A DNA stretch of 16,468 nucleotides from positions 1 to 16,468 of the forward strand of contig URCX01000024.1 in the NCBI GenBank assembly GCA_900546465.1. The letters are read 5' to 3'. The translations under genes and the position numbers were made by a program. The DNA is from an uncultured Bacteroidota bacterium. Lineage in GTDB: Bacteria; Bacteroidota; Bacteroidia; Bacteroidales; P3. Below the pieces are notes generated by a model. The model was not told where the DNA came from and did no database searches. It worked only from the letters and a program-made list of their open reading frames with translations. This document shows positions 6,392 to 14,931 of this stretch, piece after piece. Within the stretch, counting starts at the first letter, position 1; every line of letters begins with the position of its first letter.

Positions 6392-7753
6392 ATGAGAAGA
6401 AGGTTTTTTTTGAAAATCGGGAAATTGTCCCTTTTCGTATGTGCAGCAGTCTTATCGGGACATGCTGTTTGCCAGAATGAAGGGGAAGGAACCTTGCGTT
6501 TGGATTTATCTACGGCTCTCAAAATCGCTCATGACAACAATCCGACTATAAAAGTCGCCGAATTGGAAATTCAAAGGGTGGATTACAGCAAAAGAGAGGC
6601 TATGGGAAATCTCTTGCCGACCTTATCCGCTTCGGGACAATACACTAACAACATCAAGAAATCGGTCATGTTCATGCCGGAGAGTTTTTCTGCCATGATG
6701 GGAGGACAGAAGTATATGGAGGTAGGTTATAAGAACTCATATGCAGCGACTGTTTCGGCAGCTCTTCCTTTGGTCAACTTTTCTCTATGGGAACAAATCA
6801 AGTCGAAACAAAGCGAAATAGATTTGATATTGGAAAAGTCGCGTGCCTCTCGCATAGATATGACAAAGCAGGTCAAGGATGCTTATTTTGCAGTCTTGTT
6901 GGCAAAGAACAGTTTGAAGGTGTTGGAGAGAAGTATCAACAATGCAAGAGAGACACTCAAAACAACGGAAACATCTTTTGAGCAGGGGCTTGTTTCGGAA
7001 TATGATTTGATACGTGCAAAAGTGCAGGTGAATAATTTGAATCCGTCTTATATTTCGGCGAAAAACGGTTTGGAATTGGCAATATTGCAATTAAAAATGA
7101 TTCTTTCGCTCCCTGCCGATACAGAGATGGAGTTTGTGGAAAACTTGGAGGACTTTTCCGAGGGTATGAAAGGAGTTTCGACTGTTGAAAACCAAAAAGC
7201 AGTAAGTGAAAACTCCGATATAAAGCAGTTGGATTTGAATATAGCAAGTCTGCAACACAGTTTGAGAATGGTGAACAGTCAACATCTTCCATCATTGTCG
7301 GCTTTCGGTCAGTACTCTTACCAAACCCAAGCCGAGGACTTCAAGTTCGGAGATTACAGTTGGGTCGGCAGTGCAGCCATAGGCTTGCAATTAAGTATTC
7401 CTATCTTCAATGGAAGAACCGTTGTCAATAAAGCAAAGCAGTTGAAGATAAGTTTGCAGGAGTTGGAGTTGCAAAAACAATATGCAATCGACGGAGTGGA
7501 TTTGCAAATCCGTTCTGCAATCAACAGCATGAAGGCGGCACAGGAGCAACTCACTGTAAACAAGGAAGCAATCGCCCAAGCGGAAAGAGGATACGAGATT
7601 GCCAAGGTGCGTTACAATACAGGCTCGGGAACGATACTTGAATTGAACGACAGCGAACTGTCCATGACACAGGCAAATCTTAATTATCAGCAGTCGTTGT
7701 ACAACTTCCTGACTGCACAAACAAATCTGGAAAAAGTATTAGGCAAAGAATAA
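6392..7753 (+). CDS. TolC-like outer membrane efflux channel (OEP family)
   Basis: The protein has 453 residues. A signal peptide (RRR at 2-4, hydrophobic core LSLFVCAAVLSG, likely cleavage after AVC at residue 27) directs it to the envelope. Cysteine 27 is not a lipobox because valine precedes it. The mature part starts with LRLDLSTALKIAHDNNPTIKVAELEI, a typical OEP opening. It shows the two-fold repeat of long helices and strands (VKDAYFAVLLAKNSLKVLERS, then EQLTVNKEAIAQAERGYEIAKVRYNTG) and ends TAQTNLEKVLGKE. Such proteins form trimeric channels through the outer membrane and periplasm for RND pumps. It precedes the adaptor and pump genes in the order of xepC-xepA-xepB of P. gingivalis, so it is probably the XepC counterpart. 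The symbol is left blank because the assignment rests on order and family. Confidence 0.93.
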   Translation: MRRRFFLKIGKLSLFVCAAVLSGHAVCQNEGEGTLRLDLSTALKIAHDNNPTIKVAELEIQRVDYSKREAMGNLLPTLSASGQYTNNIKKSVMFMPESFSAMMGGQKYMEVGYKNSYAATVSAALPLVNFSLWEQIKSKQSEIDLILEKSRASRIDMTKQVKDAYFAVLLAKNSLKVLERSINNARETLKTTETSFEQGLVSEYDLIRAKVQVNNLNPSYISAKNGLELAILQLKMILSLPADTEMEFVENLEDFSEGMKGVSTVENQKAVSENSDIKQLDLNIASLQHSLRMVNSQHLPSLSAFGQYSYQTQAEDFKFGDYSWVGSAAIGLQLSIPIFNGRTVVNKAKQLKISLQELELQKQYAIDGVDLQIRSAINSMKAAQEQLTVNKEAIAQAERGYEIAKVRYNTGSGTILELNDSELSMTQANLNYQQSLYNFLTAQTNLEKVLGKE

Positions 7754-7784
7754 TCAACGAAATAATAAACAACAACAAACAAAA

Positions 7785-7790
7785 GAGGAG
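7785..7790 (+). promoter_or_regulatory. Purine-rich ribosome binding site of the adaptor gene
   Basis: GAGGAG lies three bases before the ATG at 7794. It is the clearest Shine-Dalgarno-like sequence in the window and confirms that start. Most other genes here have only A-rich leaders, as is usual in Bacteroidetes. The spacing is shorter than optimal. Confidence 0.5.
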
Positions 7791-7793
7791 TAT

Positions 7794-8801
7794 ATGAAAA
7801 AACTTATTTACCTCGCTGTATTAACTCCCTTGATGATAATCGGGTGTTCAAAGAAAGAGGAAGCAAAAAAGGAAACCAAAAGCGATGTAATCAACGTCAA
7901 AGTCGAGAAAGCTTCGACACAGGAGATAGACAGAATATATGAATTCTCTTCCACGGTCGATGCGGAGGTCAAGAACTACATTTCTTCCGCCGGAGGAACG
8001 AGAATAGAAAAGATAATGGTTGAAGTGGGGGACAGAGTGAGAAAAGGACAGCAGCTTGTGAAGATGGAAAGCACCACATTGGCGACTTCCACGGCTCAGT
8101 TGGAGAACTTGAAAACAGAATTGAACAGAATGCAGGCTCTTTACAACTCCGGTGGAGCCAGCAAGCAGCAATTGGATCAGATGCAGGTGCAATACAACGT
8201 TGCGAAGAAGAATGTGGACAACCTTAAAGAGAATATCTACCTTACATCGCCCATCGAAGGAGTTGTAACGCAGAGAAATTTCGACAATGGCGACGTTGCG
8301 GCTTCGCAACCTATATTGCAAGTCATGAAAATCAATCCTGTAAAATTGAAAATCAACGTTTCCGAAACCTTTTACACTAAATTGAAAGTCGGAATGGTGG
8401 TTAAATTGAAGACAGAGATATTCGGAGAGGAAGAATTTACCGGAAAGATTTCGTTGATTTATCCTACAATAGATGCAAGCACCAGAACATTCACTTGTGA
8501 GGTTAAGATAAACAATGCAGGCAGCAAGTTGAAACCCGGAATGTTCGGACGTGTGGAGTTGAACCTCGGAAGAGCAGACGCAATACTCATTTCGGATAAA
8601 GCGGTAATAAAGCAATCCGGTTCCAATGAAAGATATGTTTATACTGAAAAGAACGGCACTGTGGAATATCGTAAAGTCGAGATAGGAAGACGCTTTAACG
8701 ACAAATACGAAATATTAAGCGGTATATCCTCAGGAGAGAATGTCGTGATAACAGGACAATCCAAGTTGTTGGACGGCTCAAAGGTAAATGTGATAAAGTA
8801 A
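7794..8801 (+). CDS. RND efflux periplasmic adaptor lipoprotein (HlyD/AcrA family)
   Basis: This 335-residue membrane fusion protein links the inner-membrane pump to the outer-membrane channel. The signal peptide ends in a lipobox MIIGC with cysteine 18. Lysines follow rather than acidic residues (SKKEEAKKE), consistent with periplasmic rather than surface placement. A split lipoyl domain is visible: GTRIEKIMVEVGDRVRKGQQLVKME before, and LTSPIEGVVTQRNFDNGDVA after, a short coiled-coil hairpin (TSTAQLENLKTELNRMQALYNSGGASKQQLDQMQVQ). A beta-barrel part follows (KLKVGMVVKLKTEIFGEEEFTGKISLIYPTID, then LKPGMFGRVEL), and the membrane-proximal domain ends at SKLLDGSKVNVIK. Its closest counterpart by operon order is XepA of P. 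gingivalis. The pump gene begins 22 bases later. Confidence 0.93.
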   Translation: MKKLIYLAVLTPLMIIGCSKKEEAKKETKSDVINVKVEKASTQEIDRIYEFSSTVDAEVKNYISSAGGTRIEKIMVEVGDRVRKGQQLVKMESTTLATSTAQLENLKTELNRMQALYNSGGASKQQLDQMQVQYNVAKKNVDNLKENIYLTSPIEGVVTQRNFDNGDVAASQPILQVMKINPVKLKINVSETFYTKLKVGMVVKLKTEIFGEEEFTGKISLIYPTIDASTRTFTCEVKINNAGSKLKPGMFGRVELNLGRADAILISDKAVIKQSGSNERYVYTEKNGTVEYRKVEIGRRFNDKYEILSGISSGENVVITGQSKLLDGSKVNVIK

Positions 8802-8823
8802 ATAAAAGATTTCAATCAGGACT

Positions 8824-11800
8824 ATGAAAATATACGAGTCATCAGTAAAGAAGCCAATCACGACCGCATTGATTTTTGTGGCGATAATAGTATTGGGTCT
8901 CTTCTCTCTGAATAAGCTTGCAATCGATATGTTGCCGGAAATCGAGATGAATACGGCGAGTGTTATCATAACCTATCAGGGAGCAAGTGCAGAGGATATC
9001 GAGAACAATGTTACCAAGGTGATGGAAAGCGCTTTGAGTACGGTAAGCGACTTGAAGAAACTAACCTCCACCTCAAAGGAAAATACTGCGATCATAAACG
9101 TGGAATTCAACTGGGGAACAGATTTGGATGAAGCAGTGAATGATATGCGGGATAAGATAGAAATGATAAAGAGCTATTTGCCTGAGGGATGTTCAAATCC
9201 TATGATATTGAAACTATCCACGGATATGATGCCGATAAGCATCATTTCTGCAACGGCTGAGGAAAGTACGGCTGCTCTTTATAAAATCTTGGATGATGGG
9301 GTCGCCAATCCCTTGAACCGTATCAATGGTGTAGGTTCCGTATCCGTGTCGGGAGCTCCGCAGAGAGAGATAATCATTAACTGCGATCCTACAAAATTGG
9401 AGGCTTACAATCTTACGATTGAGCAAATCAGTTCCAAGGTGGCGGCAGAGAACGTAAGTACTCCGGGAGGTAACATAGACATCGGTTCGCAAACCTATTC
9501 CCTACGTATGGAGGGGGAAATGAAAGACAGTAAAGAGTTGAACGATGTAGTTGTCGCTCAATCGGGAGACAAGACCGTGTTCCTTAAAGATGTTGCAACG
9601 GTGGTAGATAGCGTTCAGGAGAAAGCACAGGAAAGTTTTGTCAATGGAAAGAAGGGTGCAACCATAGTTGTGTTGAAGCAAACGGGTGCAAACTCCGTTG
9701 AGGTGATGAAAAAGATTCGCGAACAATTACCTAAAATCCAAAAGGACCTGCCAAAAGACATTCATCTTCAAGAAGTGGTGAACACAACAGACAATATAGT
9801 GAACTCAATTTCCTCTTTGGTTGAGACGGTTGTACTTGCATGTTTGTTTGTCATAATAGTGGTGTTGTTCTTCCTTGGAGAGTGGCGGGCAACAATCATC
9901 ATCATGGTTACTATACCTGTTTCACTGATTGCATCTTTCATTTACCTGTTCATTACCGGAAATACCATAAACATCATTTCCTTATCCTCCATTTCCATAG
10001 CCTTGGGTATGGTGGTCGATGATGCAATTGTGGTCTTGGAGAACGTAAGTACTCACATAGAACGAGGCAGTAAGCCGAGGGAAGCCGCAATATACGGAAC
10101 TAATGAGGTAGGTGTAGCCGTGATTGCCACAACTCTTACCTTGTTGGCAGTCTTCTTCCCGTTCACGATGATGACCGGCATGGCAGGAATAATGTTCAAG
10201 CAGTTGGGTTGGATGGTTTGTATCATGATGGTGGTATCCACTGCAGCCGCTTTGACGCTTACGCCTATGATGTGTTCCTTGCTCTTGAAGAGAAAGAAAG
10301 ATAAAAAAGAGAATAAGGTGTTCGAGAAGTTCTATTCTCCGATCAGACGGGCTTTGGATAAACTTGACGTTTTGTATGAAAGGCTTTTGACTTGGGCTGT
10401 AAGGCATAAAATAACAACAATCGCCTCAGGAGCATTGTTATTCATCATATCTATTATTCTTGCTGCCACATCGCTTGGAACGGAGTTTATTCCGGCTTCC
10501 GACAACGGTCAGATTTCCGGAAGTATAGAGTTGCCGGCCGGAGCAAATGTTGACAGGGCAAAAGAAATTGCGGAAAGGGTGCAGAAAAAAGTGCAAGATT
10601 ATCCGGAGGTGCAAACGTTTACTTATACAGTCGGTGTTCCCGGAGATGATGACAACAACTCTTTCGCTCTTATGGGTACTTCGGGAAGCAATTACATCAG
10701 TTTCCGTATGAAGTTGATTGACTACAAAAAAAGAAAACGTAATATGTTTGAAGTCGCCGAAGAATTGAGAAAGGAAATCGCCACATATACCGAGGTTACC
10801 AAGTTTTCCGTTTCGGCAGGTGGTCAGCACGGCATGACGACGGGAAGTTCCATAGATGTTCAAATCTTCGGCTACGATTTCAAAATCACGGAAAAAATAG
10901 CCGATACCTTGAAAGCCAAAATGGAAAATATGCAAGGTTTAAGAGATATTACCATCGACCGTGAGGACTATCGCCCTCAAATCCAAATAGACTTCGACCG
11001 CGAGAAACTTGCCTTGAACGGCTTGAACATTGCTACCGCTTCAAGCTATGTAAGAAACAGAATAAACGGTAAGACCGCTTCTGTGTTCAGAGAAGATGGT
11101 GAAGAGTATAAAATAAAAGTCAGAAACGACAAGGCACACCGCCAATCGGTAGAAGACATAGAGAATATACTTATCTATAACAACCAAGGCAAAGCCGTAA
11201 GAGTTTATGAAGTGGCAAAGGTCGTTGAAAGAGAAGCACCGCCTTCAATCAAGCGTCAAGATAGAGAGCGTATGATTAAAGTCTCTGCAAAACTTTACGG
11301 AACAACTCTTGATGTGGCTTCTGCCAACATACAGGCTGAATTGGATAAAATGAATATTCCTACCGAGATAGGAACGAAAATAGGTGGTTCGATAGAGGAT
11401 CAGCAGGAGTCATTCTCCGATATGGGAACACTCTTTATCCTTATTTTGATGTTGGTTTACATAGTAATGGCAGCACAGTTCGAGTCCTTACGTTACCCGT
11501 TCATTATAATGTTCTCCGTGCCTTTTGCCTTTGTGGGCTTTATCTTCTCATTGGTTTTGACAGGTACGACAGCCAATATGATGAGCCTTATAGGTGCGAT
11601 AATGTTGGTCGGAATAGTGGTAAAGAACGGTATAGTCTTGGTGGACTACATCAACCTGAACCGTGAAAGAGGTATGGGTATTTCGCAAGCCGTCATCTCC
11701 GGTGGAAAATCAAGATTACGTCCGGTTTTGATGACCTCACTCACCACAATCCTCGGTATGCTCCCTATGAGCCTCGGAATAGGAGAGGGCAGTGAACTTT

Positions 11801-11961
11801 GGCAGCCTATGGGTATAGCAATAGTCGGCGGTATGACCGTTTCCACCCTTGTAACATTGATTATAGTGCCTACCGTTTACGGAGTCTTCGCATCAAGAGA
11901 GGTGAAAAATTACAGGAAGACGCACGCTTTGAAAATGAACAGAAGAACCATAAAAGCATAA
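8824..11961 (+). CDS. RND multidrug efflux pump, HAE1 type (AcrB-like)
   Basis: This 1045-residue proton-driven inner-membrane exporter has the full RND length: TM1 (TTALIFVAIIVLGLFSL) followed by a large periplasmic porter loop, then TM2-6, then the same arrangement repeated. The proton relay is present: D399-D400 in TM4 (GMVVDDAIVVLEN) and K934 in TM10 (VGIVVKNGIVLVDYIN). The double aspartate is the HAE1 (hydrophobe/amphiphile) signature, while heavy-metal CusA-type pumps have a different TM4 motif, so drugs, detergents or bile-like compounds are more likely substrates than metal ions. Its place behind channel and adaptor genes makes a complete tripartite pump, and it corresponds by order to XepB of P. 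gingivalis. The stop is only five bases from the next ATG, implying translational coupling to the PII-like gene. Confidence 0.96.
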   Translation: MKIYESSVKKPITTALIFVAIIVLGLFSLNKLAIDMLPEIEMNTASVIITYQGASAEDIENNVTKVMESALSTVSDLKKLTSTSKENTAIINVEFNWGTDLDEAVNDMRDKIEMIKSYLPEGCSNPMILKLSTDMMPISIISATAEESTAALYKILDDGVANPLNRINGVGSVSVSGAPQREIIINCDPTKLEAYNLTIEQISSKVAAENVSTPGGNIDIGSQTYSLRMEGEMKDSKELNDVVVAQSGDKTVFLKDVATVVDSVQEKAQESFVNGKKGATIVVLKQTGANSVEVMKKIREQLPKIQKDLPKDIHLQEVVNTTDNIVNSISSLVETVVLACLFVIIVVLFFLGEWRATIIIMVTIPVSLIASFIYLFITGNTINIISLSSISIALGMVVDDAIVVLENVSTHIERGSKPREAAIYGTNEVGVAVIATTLTLLAVFFPFTMMTGMAGIMFKQLGWMVCIMMVVSTAAALTLTPMMCSLLLKRKKDKKENKVFEKFYSPIRRALDKLDVLYERLLTWAVRHKITTIASGALLFIISIILAATSLGTEFIPASDNGQISGSIELPAGANVDRAKEIAERVQKKVQDYPEVQTFTYTVGVPGDDDNNSFALMGTSGSNYISFRMKLIDYKKRKRNMFEVAEELRKEIATYTEVTKFSVSAGGQHGMTTGSSIDVQIFGYDFKITEKIADTLKAKMENMQGLRDITIDREDYRPQIQIDFDREKLALNGLNIATASSYVRNRINGKTASVFREDGEEYKIKVRNDKAHRQSVEDIENILIYNNQGKAVRVYEVAKVVEREAPPSIKRQDRERMIKVSAKLYGTTLDVASANIQAELDKMNIPTEIGTKIGGSIEDQQESFSDMGTLFILILMLVYIVMAAQFESLRYPFIIMFSVPFAFVGFIFSLVLTGTTANMMSLIGAIMLVGIVVKNGIVLVDYINLNRERGMGISQAVISGGKSRLRPVLMTSLTTILGMLPMSLGIGEGSELWQPMGIAIVGGMTVSTLVTLIIVPTVYGVFASREVKNYRKTHALKMNRRTIKA

Positions 11962-11966
11962 TAGAA

Positions 11967-12257
11967 ATGAAAGCAGCATTCATAGTATATAATCAAGCCC
12001 ACATCGAAGAAGTGGAAAACATATTGCACCAGTTGTCCATTCGAGGTTTCACCCGCTGGCAAGATATACAGGGAAGAGGCAGTAAGAAAGGCGAACCTCA
12101 CCTCGGCTCTCACGCATGGCCTGCAAAAAATATGGCAACTCTCTGCGTAGTGGACGACTATATCGCACCTATACTCAAAAAGAGAATACAGGCACTTGAT
12201 AACAGTGCTCCCGAACAAGGGTTGAGGGTATTCTTTTGGGATGTGATAGATGTATAA
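11967..12257 (+). CDS. PII-like small protein (PG0541 family, transporter-associated)
   Basis: This 96-residue protein starts five bases after the RND pump stop; the ATG at 11967 is supported by the MKAAFIVYNQA opening. A longer in-frame reading to 11799 exists but lies inside the pump gene. The sequence IRGFTRWQDIQGRGSKKGEPHLGSHAWP (about residues 25-52) is the conserved core of a family I know as PG0541-type, named after the gene beside xepCAB in P. gingivalis. The pattern of a first strand, a helix, the conserved loop, then VVDDYIAPILKKRIQALD and LRVFFWDV fits the ferredoxin-like PII fold. PII-like proteins beside RND exporters have been described as a separate group. It probably forms a cytoplasmic trimer that senses a ligand and affects the pump, but neither ligand nor target can be read from sequence. 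Confidence 0.85.
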   Translation: MKAAFIVYNQAHIEEVENILHQLSIRGFTRWQDIQGRGSKKGEPHLGSHAWPAKNMATLCVVDDYIAPILKKRIQALDNSAPEQGLRVFFWDVIDV

Positions 12258-12306
12258 GGAGTAAAACATAATGAAATCATAAGAATCTGATTGTTTGTAG
12301 TGGGTT

Positions 12307-12358
12307 CAAGAGGGGAATAATCCGAGTAAAATCGGAGATATTCTCCTCTTGTTTTTTT
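12307..12358 (+). terminator. Strong terminator of the efflux operon
   Basis: An outer stem pairs 12307-12319 with 12339-12351 (CAAGAGGGGAATA with one G-T pair). An inner stem TCCGA/TCGGA (12321-12325 and 12332-12336) closes a 6-nt loop. Seven T follow (12352-12358). It lies 50 bases after the stop of the PII-like gene and ends the plus-strand operon. Confidence 0.85.
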
Positions 12359-12610
12359 CATATTGCTGCAAAGCCTCATTCAAATAAATCCCGGTCGCTT
12401 TTCATCTCCTGACTGCTTTGCGACACTTTCAATTCCGTTTGTGAAAATATGCTCCTCACACCGCCTTTCGTCTCTCTTGACAATCAGCCGTGTGCAAAGA
12501 CAAAATATAAGTCCGATTTCATGTTTGCAAAATGCCGGTTATATTCAATGAATTAAGCTTTGATTGAGGGAATATCGCAAGAGGTTTGCATAGGATTGGC
12601 GAATATATGA
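12359..12610. other. Intergenic stretch with no recognisable content
   Basis: Between the efflux-operon terminator and the deiminase terminator, roughly 250 bases show no convincing gene, promoter, tRNA or repeat. A 62-codon frame (12363-12551, TTG start) has no signal peptide, domain or ribosome binding site, and a composition like non-coding sequence. Confidence 0.5.
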
Positions 12611-12645
12611 AAAAAGCTCGCAGTTCTCGAACTGCGAGCTTTTGT
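12611..12645 (-). terminator. Perfect hairpin terminator, likely bidirectional
   Basis: Arms 12612-12626 and 12629-12643 (AAAAGCTCGCAGTTC and its complement) form a perfect stem closed by a CTCG loop, about 20 bases after the deiminase stop. On the minus strand it is followed by a T run (12615 down to 12610 region), giving an intrinsic terminator. On the plus strand TTTTGTTTTG follows, so it could also stop residual transcription from the efflux operon. Confidence 0.85.
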
Positions 12646-12662
12646 TTTGTCGTTTTGTAAGG

Positions 12663-14756
12663 CTATCTGTTCACTACGATTTTTCGTGCCGTTGAAGCGT
12701 TCTCGGAATTGAAGATAAGCCAATAGATGCCGGATTTTAATTTCGATACATCTATTTTCAGGTTTGTGTCGCCTTTCTTTGCTTTGTCGAACAAAAGGAC
12801 TTGTCCTTTGGCATTCACCAACTTTATGTTCACATCGGCTGAGAGTTCTTTGGAGAAGGAAATTTGAGCAAGTTCGTTTGCAGGATTTGGATAAACCTGT
12901 CCTATTCCTTCCAATTCGCTTGCGGGAAGTGTATTCAAAGATACATAAACGCTTTCTTCGCTTATGCCATTTACCTCGCTGCCATAGACAGTTGTGTAGA
13001 AGCCTTTAGGTGCGGTCATCGGTTTTGTTATGGTCTTTCCGTTGTTTGAAGTTGCGGAAATGTAGTATTCGAGAGTGTCTCTCATTGTTTCGGGAAGATT
13101 GATTTGGGCAGTGAACATATTGCCTTCGTCTGCTGTGAGGGCAGCCTCCTGCCATGCGGTCTCGCCGCTTGTTCGATAGAAAATGCTTGCGGAAGCTATG
13201 CCGCTTCTGTTTTGTGCTATAACTCTGTAAGTGGGAGTTGAGGCATTGTTTGCGGTGTTCCACCATCTGACAGGGTCATGGTATATTCTGATAGGGTTTT
13301 CCGCAGGGATTTGTTTGGTTATACAGTGAATTGCTCCGCCGAAGCCGTCAAATTCTCTGACGTCTATTTCTTCAAATTCATAGCCCGGATAGCGTTGTTT
13401 CATGATTTCGATAGCCGCTTTATTACCATTGACATCGCCTCTTTTGGAACCGCTTAAAGATTCATCATAGAAGACCGGTTGCATGATTGCATCGTTAACG
13501 AAAGTGTGATTTGAGAAAGAACGAGTGTAGTTCTTGTCGTAGTCGGTTTGCGAGGTGTACCATGCACCGTTGTTTTTGGCAGGCAGAGGTATTCTTGTGT
13601 TATGATATTTCGAGCCGAAGATGGTTTCCAAATTGCAAAGAGAATCCATATTGCTTTCTACTTTTTTAGGGTCTGAAAGATTAGCCATGGAGGAAGGGTG
13701 TTTGGTTGATACAAAACTTGTTTCGTCCCACATATCGCAGTAAAGGTCTATGTGTCCTGTTCCTCCGTCATATTTCAAAGCAGGCAGTACTACGCAGCGT
13801 GAAAGATTTAATAAATGCATAAGAGAATCATGTACCTGACTGTTGCTTAAGGCTTGTTTGGTCTGCACATTGTAACCATAAGGACTTGAAGGATCCAAAT
13901 AGTAAAGTCCGTAGGTGTCTTGATTCAACTCATAAACCGCATCGGAAGTGAATAAACTGCCGACACCGTCAAGAAGTATGTTTCCGCCCTCATATTCTAT
14001 GGTATTGGTAAAGACACGGAAGCCGGCTTGTTCTCCTATGCGTTTGGCGATTTGGTCGTCCAGCGGTCTGCCACCATAATACTCGAAATCCATGAAGCCT
14101 ATGCTGTCCTGTTCTCCGTAATAGAATGCAACGGGACCGCAGTCTCTATACCAGAAAGAGTTACCCGGATTGATGAAGAAACGATAATTGGTCAACGGAG
14201 TACCTCTTTGCGTCATGAAATTCTTGATTGCAGTACTGTCTTCTGCAGAACGTATGTTTATCCAAACCTGAGCGTGTTGCTGAATGCCGTTTGCCAACTT
14301 TGCAAACAACTTTGCATAGCTGCTTGTGGCAGAAACATCGGGTGTGGAGACAACAGGTTCTAATTCGTATGACTGAGCATAATACGATATACCCTGACCT
14401 TCGAACAATTCCTCGGCAGGCTCGTTACCTGACACCGTATAGGTATCGTATATCCAAGTCATAAGGATAGCTTGAACCTCATCGCTTTCAATAGGAAAGA
14501 TCATGTCTTCGGGAACTTCAAGAGGCGTCTTTACTCCATTTTCGTTTGATTTTGCCTTGAAGATGTTTTGCGGAAGCATTCTCTTCATCGGCACTCTCGA
14601 ATGAATACCTCTGTAATATGTATTCAATTCATCGGGAGACATTTTGCCTTTCATTTCGGCTGCCTTTTGCTGTTTTTGTTGTAAACTTGTCTGTCCGACC
14701 CCTGTGAATGCAAGGCTCAAACAGCATACACAAACTAAAAATGTGAATTTTCTCAT
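12663..14756 (-). CDS. Secreted peptidylarginine/agmatine deiminase-family enzyme with T9SS sorting domain
   Basis: This 697-residue exported enzyme belongs to the PAD_porph family (PF04371), which hydrolyses guanidino groups, making citrulline from arginine or N-carbamoylputrescine from agmatine. A signal peptide covers about residues 1-22. After a linker of some 65 residues comes the catalytic domain: D205 in WYRDCGP, EGGNILLDG at 256-264, H335 and D337 in GTGHIDLY, and nucleophile C478 in GGAIHCITKQIP. All four catalytic residues are present. An Ig-like segment (about 508-590) follows, then a sorting domain from 620 (VYPNPAN...LKSGIYWL...ARKIVV), which marks cargo of type IX secretion for cleavage and surface attachment or release. 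The layout matches P. gingivalis PPAD but is longer, with wider catalytic spacing. In the loop where PPAD has two substrate-binding arginines, only R230 seems present, so specificity may differ. Confidence 0.9.
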   Translation of the reverse strand: MRKFTFLVCVCCLSLAFTGVGQTSLQQKQQKAAEMKGKMSPDELNTYYRGIHSRVPMKRMLPQNIFKAKSNENGVKTPLEVPEDMIFPIESDEVQAILMTWIYDTYTVSGNEPAEELFEGQGISYYAQSYELEPVVSTPDVSATSSYAKLFAKLANGIQQHAQVWINIRSAEDSTAIKNFMTQRGTPLTNYRFFINPGNSFWYRDCGPVAFYYGEQDSIGFMDFEYYGGRPLDDQIAKRIGEQAGFRVFTNTIEYEGGNILLDGVGSLFTSDAVYELNQDTYGLYYLDPSSPYGYNVQTKQALSNSQVHDSLMHLLNLSRCVVLPALKYDGGTGHIDLYCDMWDETSFVSTKHPSSMANLSDPKKVESNMDSLCNLETIFGSKYHNTRIPLPAKNNGAWYTSQTDYDKNYTRSFSNHTFVNDAIMQPVFYDESLSGSKRGDVNGNKAAIEIMKQRYPGYEFEEIDVREFDGFGGAIHCITKQIPAENPIRIYHDPVRWWNTANNASTPTYRVIAQNRSGIASASIFYRTSGETAWQEAALTADEGNMFTAQINLPETMRDTLEYYISATSNNGKTITKPMTAPKGFYTTVYGSEVNGISEESVYVSLNTLPASELEGIGQVYPNPANELAQISFSKELSADVNIKLVNAKGQVLLFDKAKKGDTNLKIDVSKLKSGIYWLIFNSENASTARKIVVNR

Positions 14757-14843
14757 TGTATTTTACTTTTATGTGATTTACCCAAAAACGCAGTTCGGAC
14801 AAAAAAATTACATGCAATGTATGTGTAACTCGAAAAATCTTTG

Positions 14844-14851
14844 TACTTTTG
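14844..14851 (+). promoter_or_regulatory. -7 promoter box of the OmpA-family gene
   Basis: TACTTTTG fully matches the Bacteroidetes -7 consensus TAnnTTTG. Transcription would start near 14858, leaving a leader of about 75 bases before the ATG at 14932. A short inverted repeat TTACA/TGTAA (14808-14812 and 14824-14828) overlaps the expected -33 area. No clear TTTG is seen there. Confidence 0.65.
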
Positions 14852-14931
14852 CAACGTTATTCTTACTCAGACGTTAGAGTGAATATAGATAACTGATGAA
14901 TAACAAAAAAGAAAACAACACATTAATTGTT

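Noticed and set aside
7848..8615. 255-codon minus-strand ORF opposite the adaptor gene
   Set aside because: It lies wholly antisense to a gene with lipobox and lipoyl domain, and its sequence is low-complexity in character with no family signature.
8824..11961. Heavy-metal (CusA-type) RND pump, suggested by the PII-like neighbour
   Set aside because: The TM4 motif is GMVVDDAIVVLEN with two aspartates, which is the HAE1 drug-type signature; no metal-binding partner gene is seen.
11799..11966. Longer start for the PII-like gene, overlapping the pump
   Set aside because: The extension overlaps 163 bases of the RND gene and its sequence is not family-like; the conserved opening begins at the ATG at 11967.
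12363..12551. 62-codon ORF in the intergenic region after the efflux operon
   Set aside because: It has a TTG start right after a terminator, no ribosome site, no hydrophobic or domain pattern, and sequence resembling non-coding DNA.
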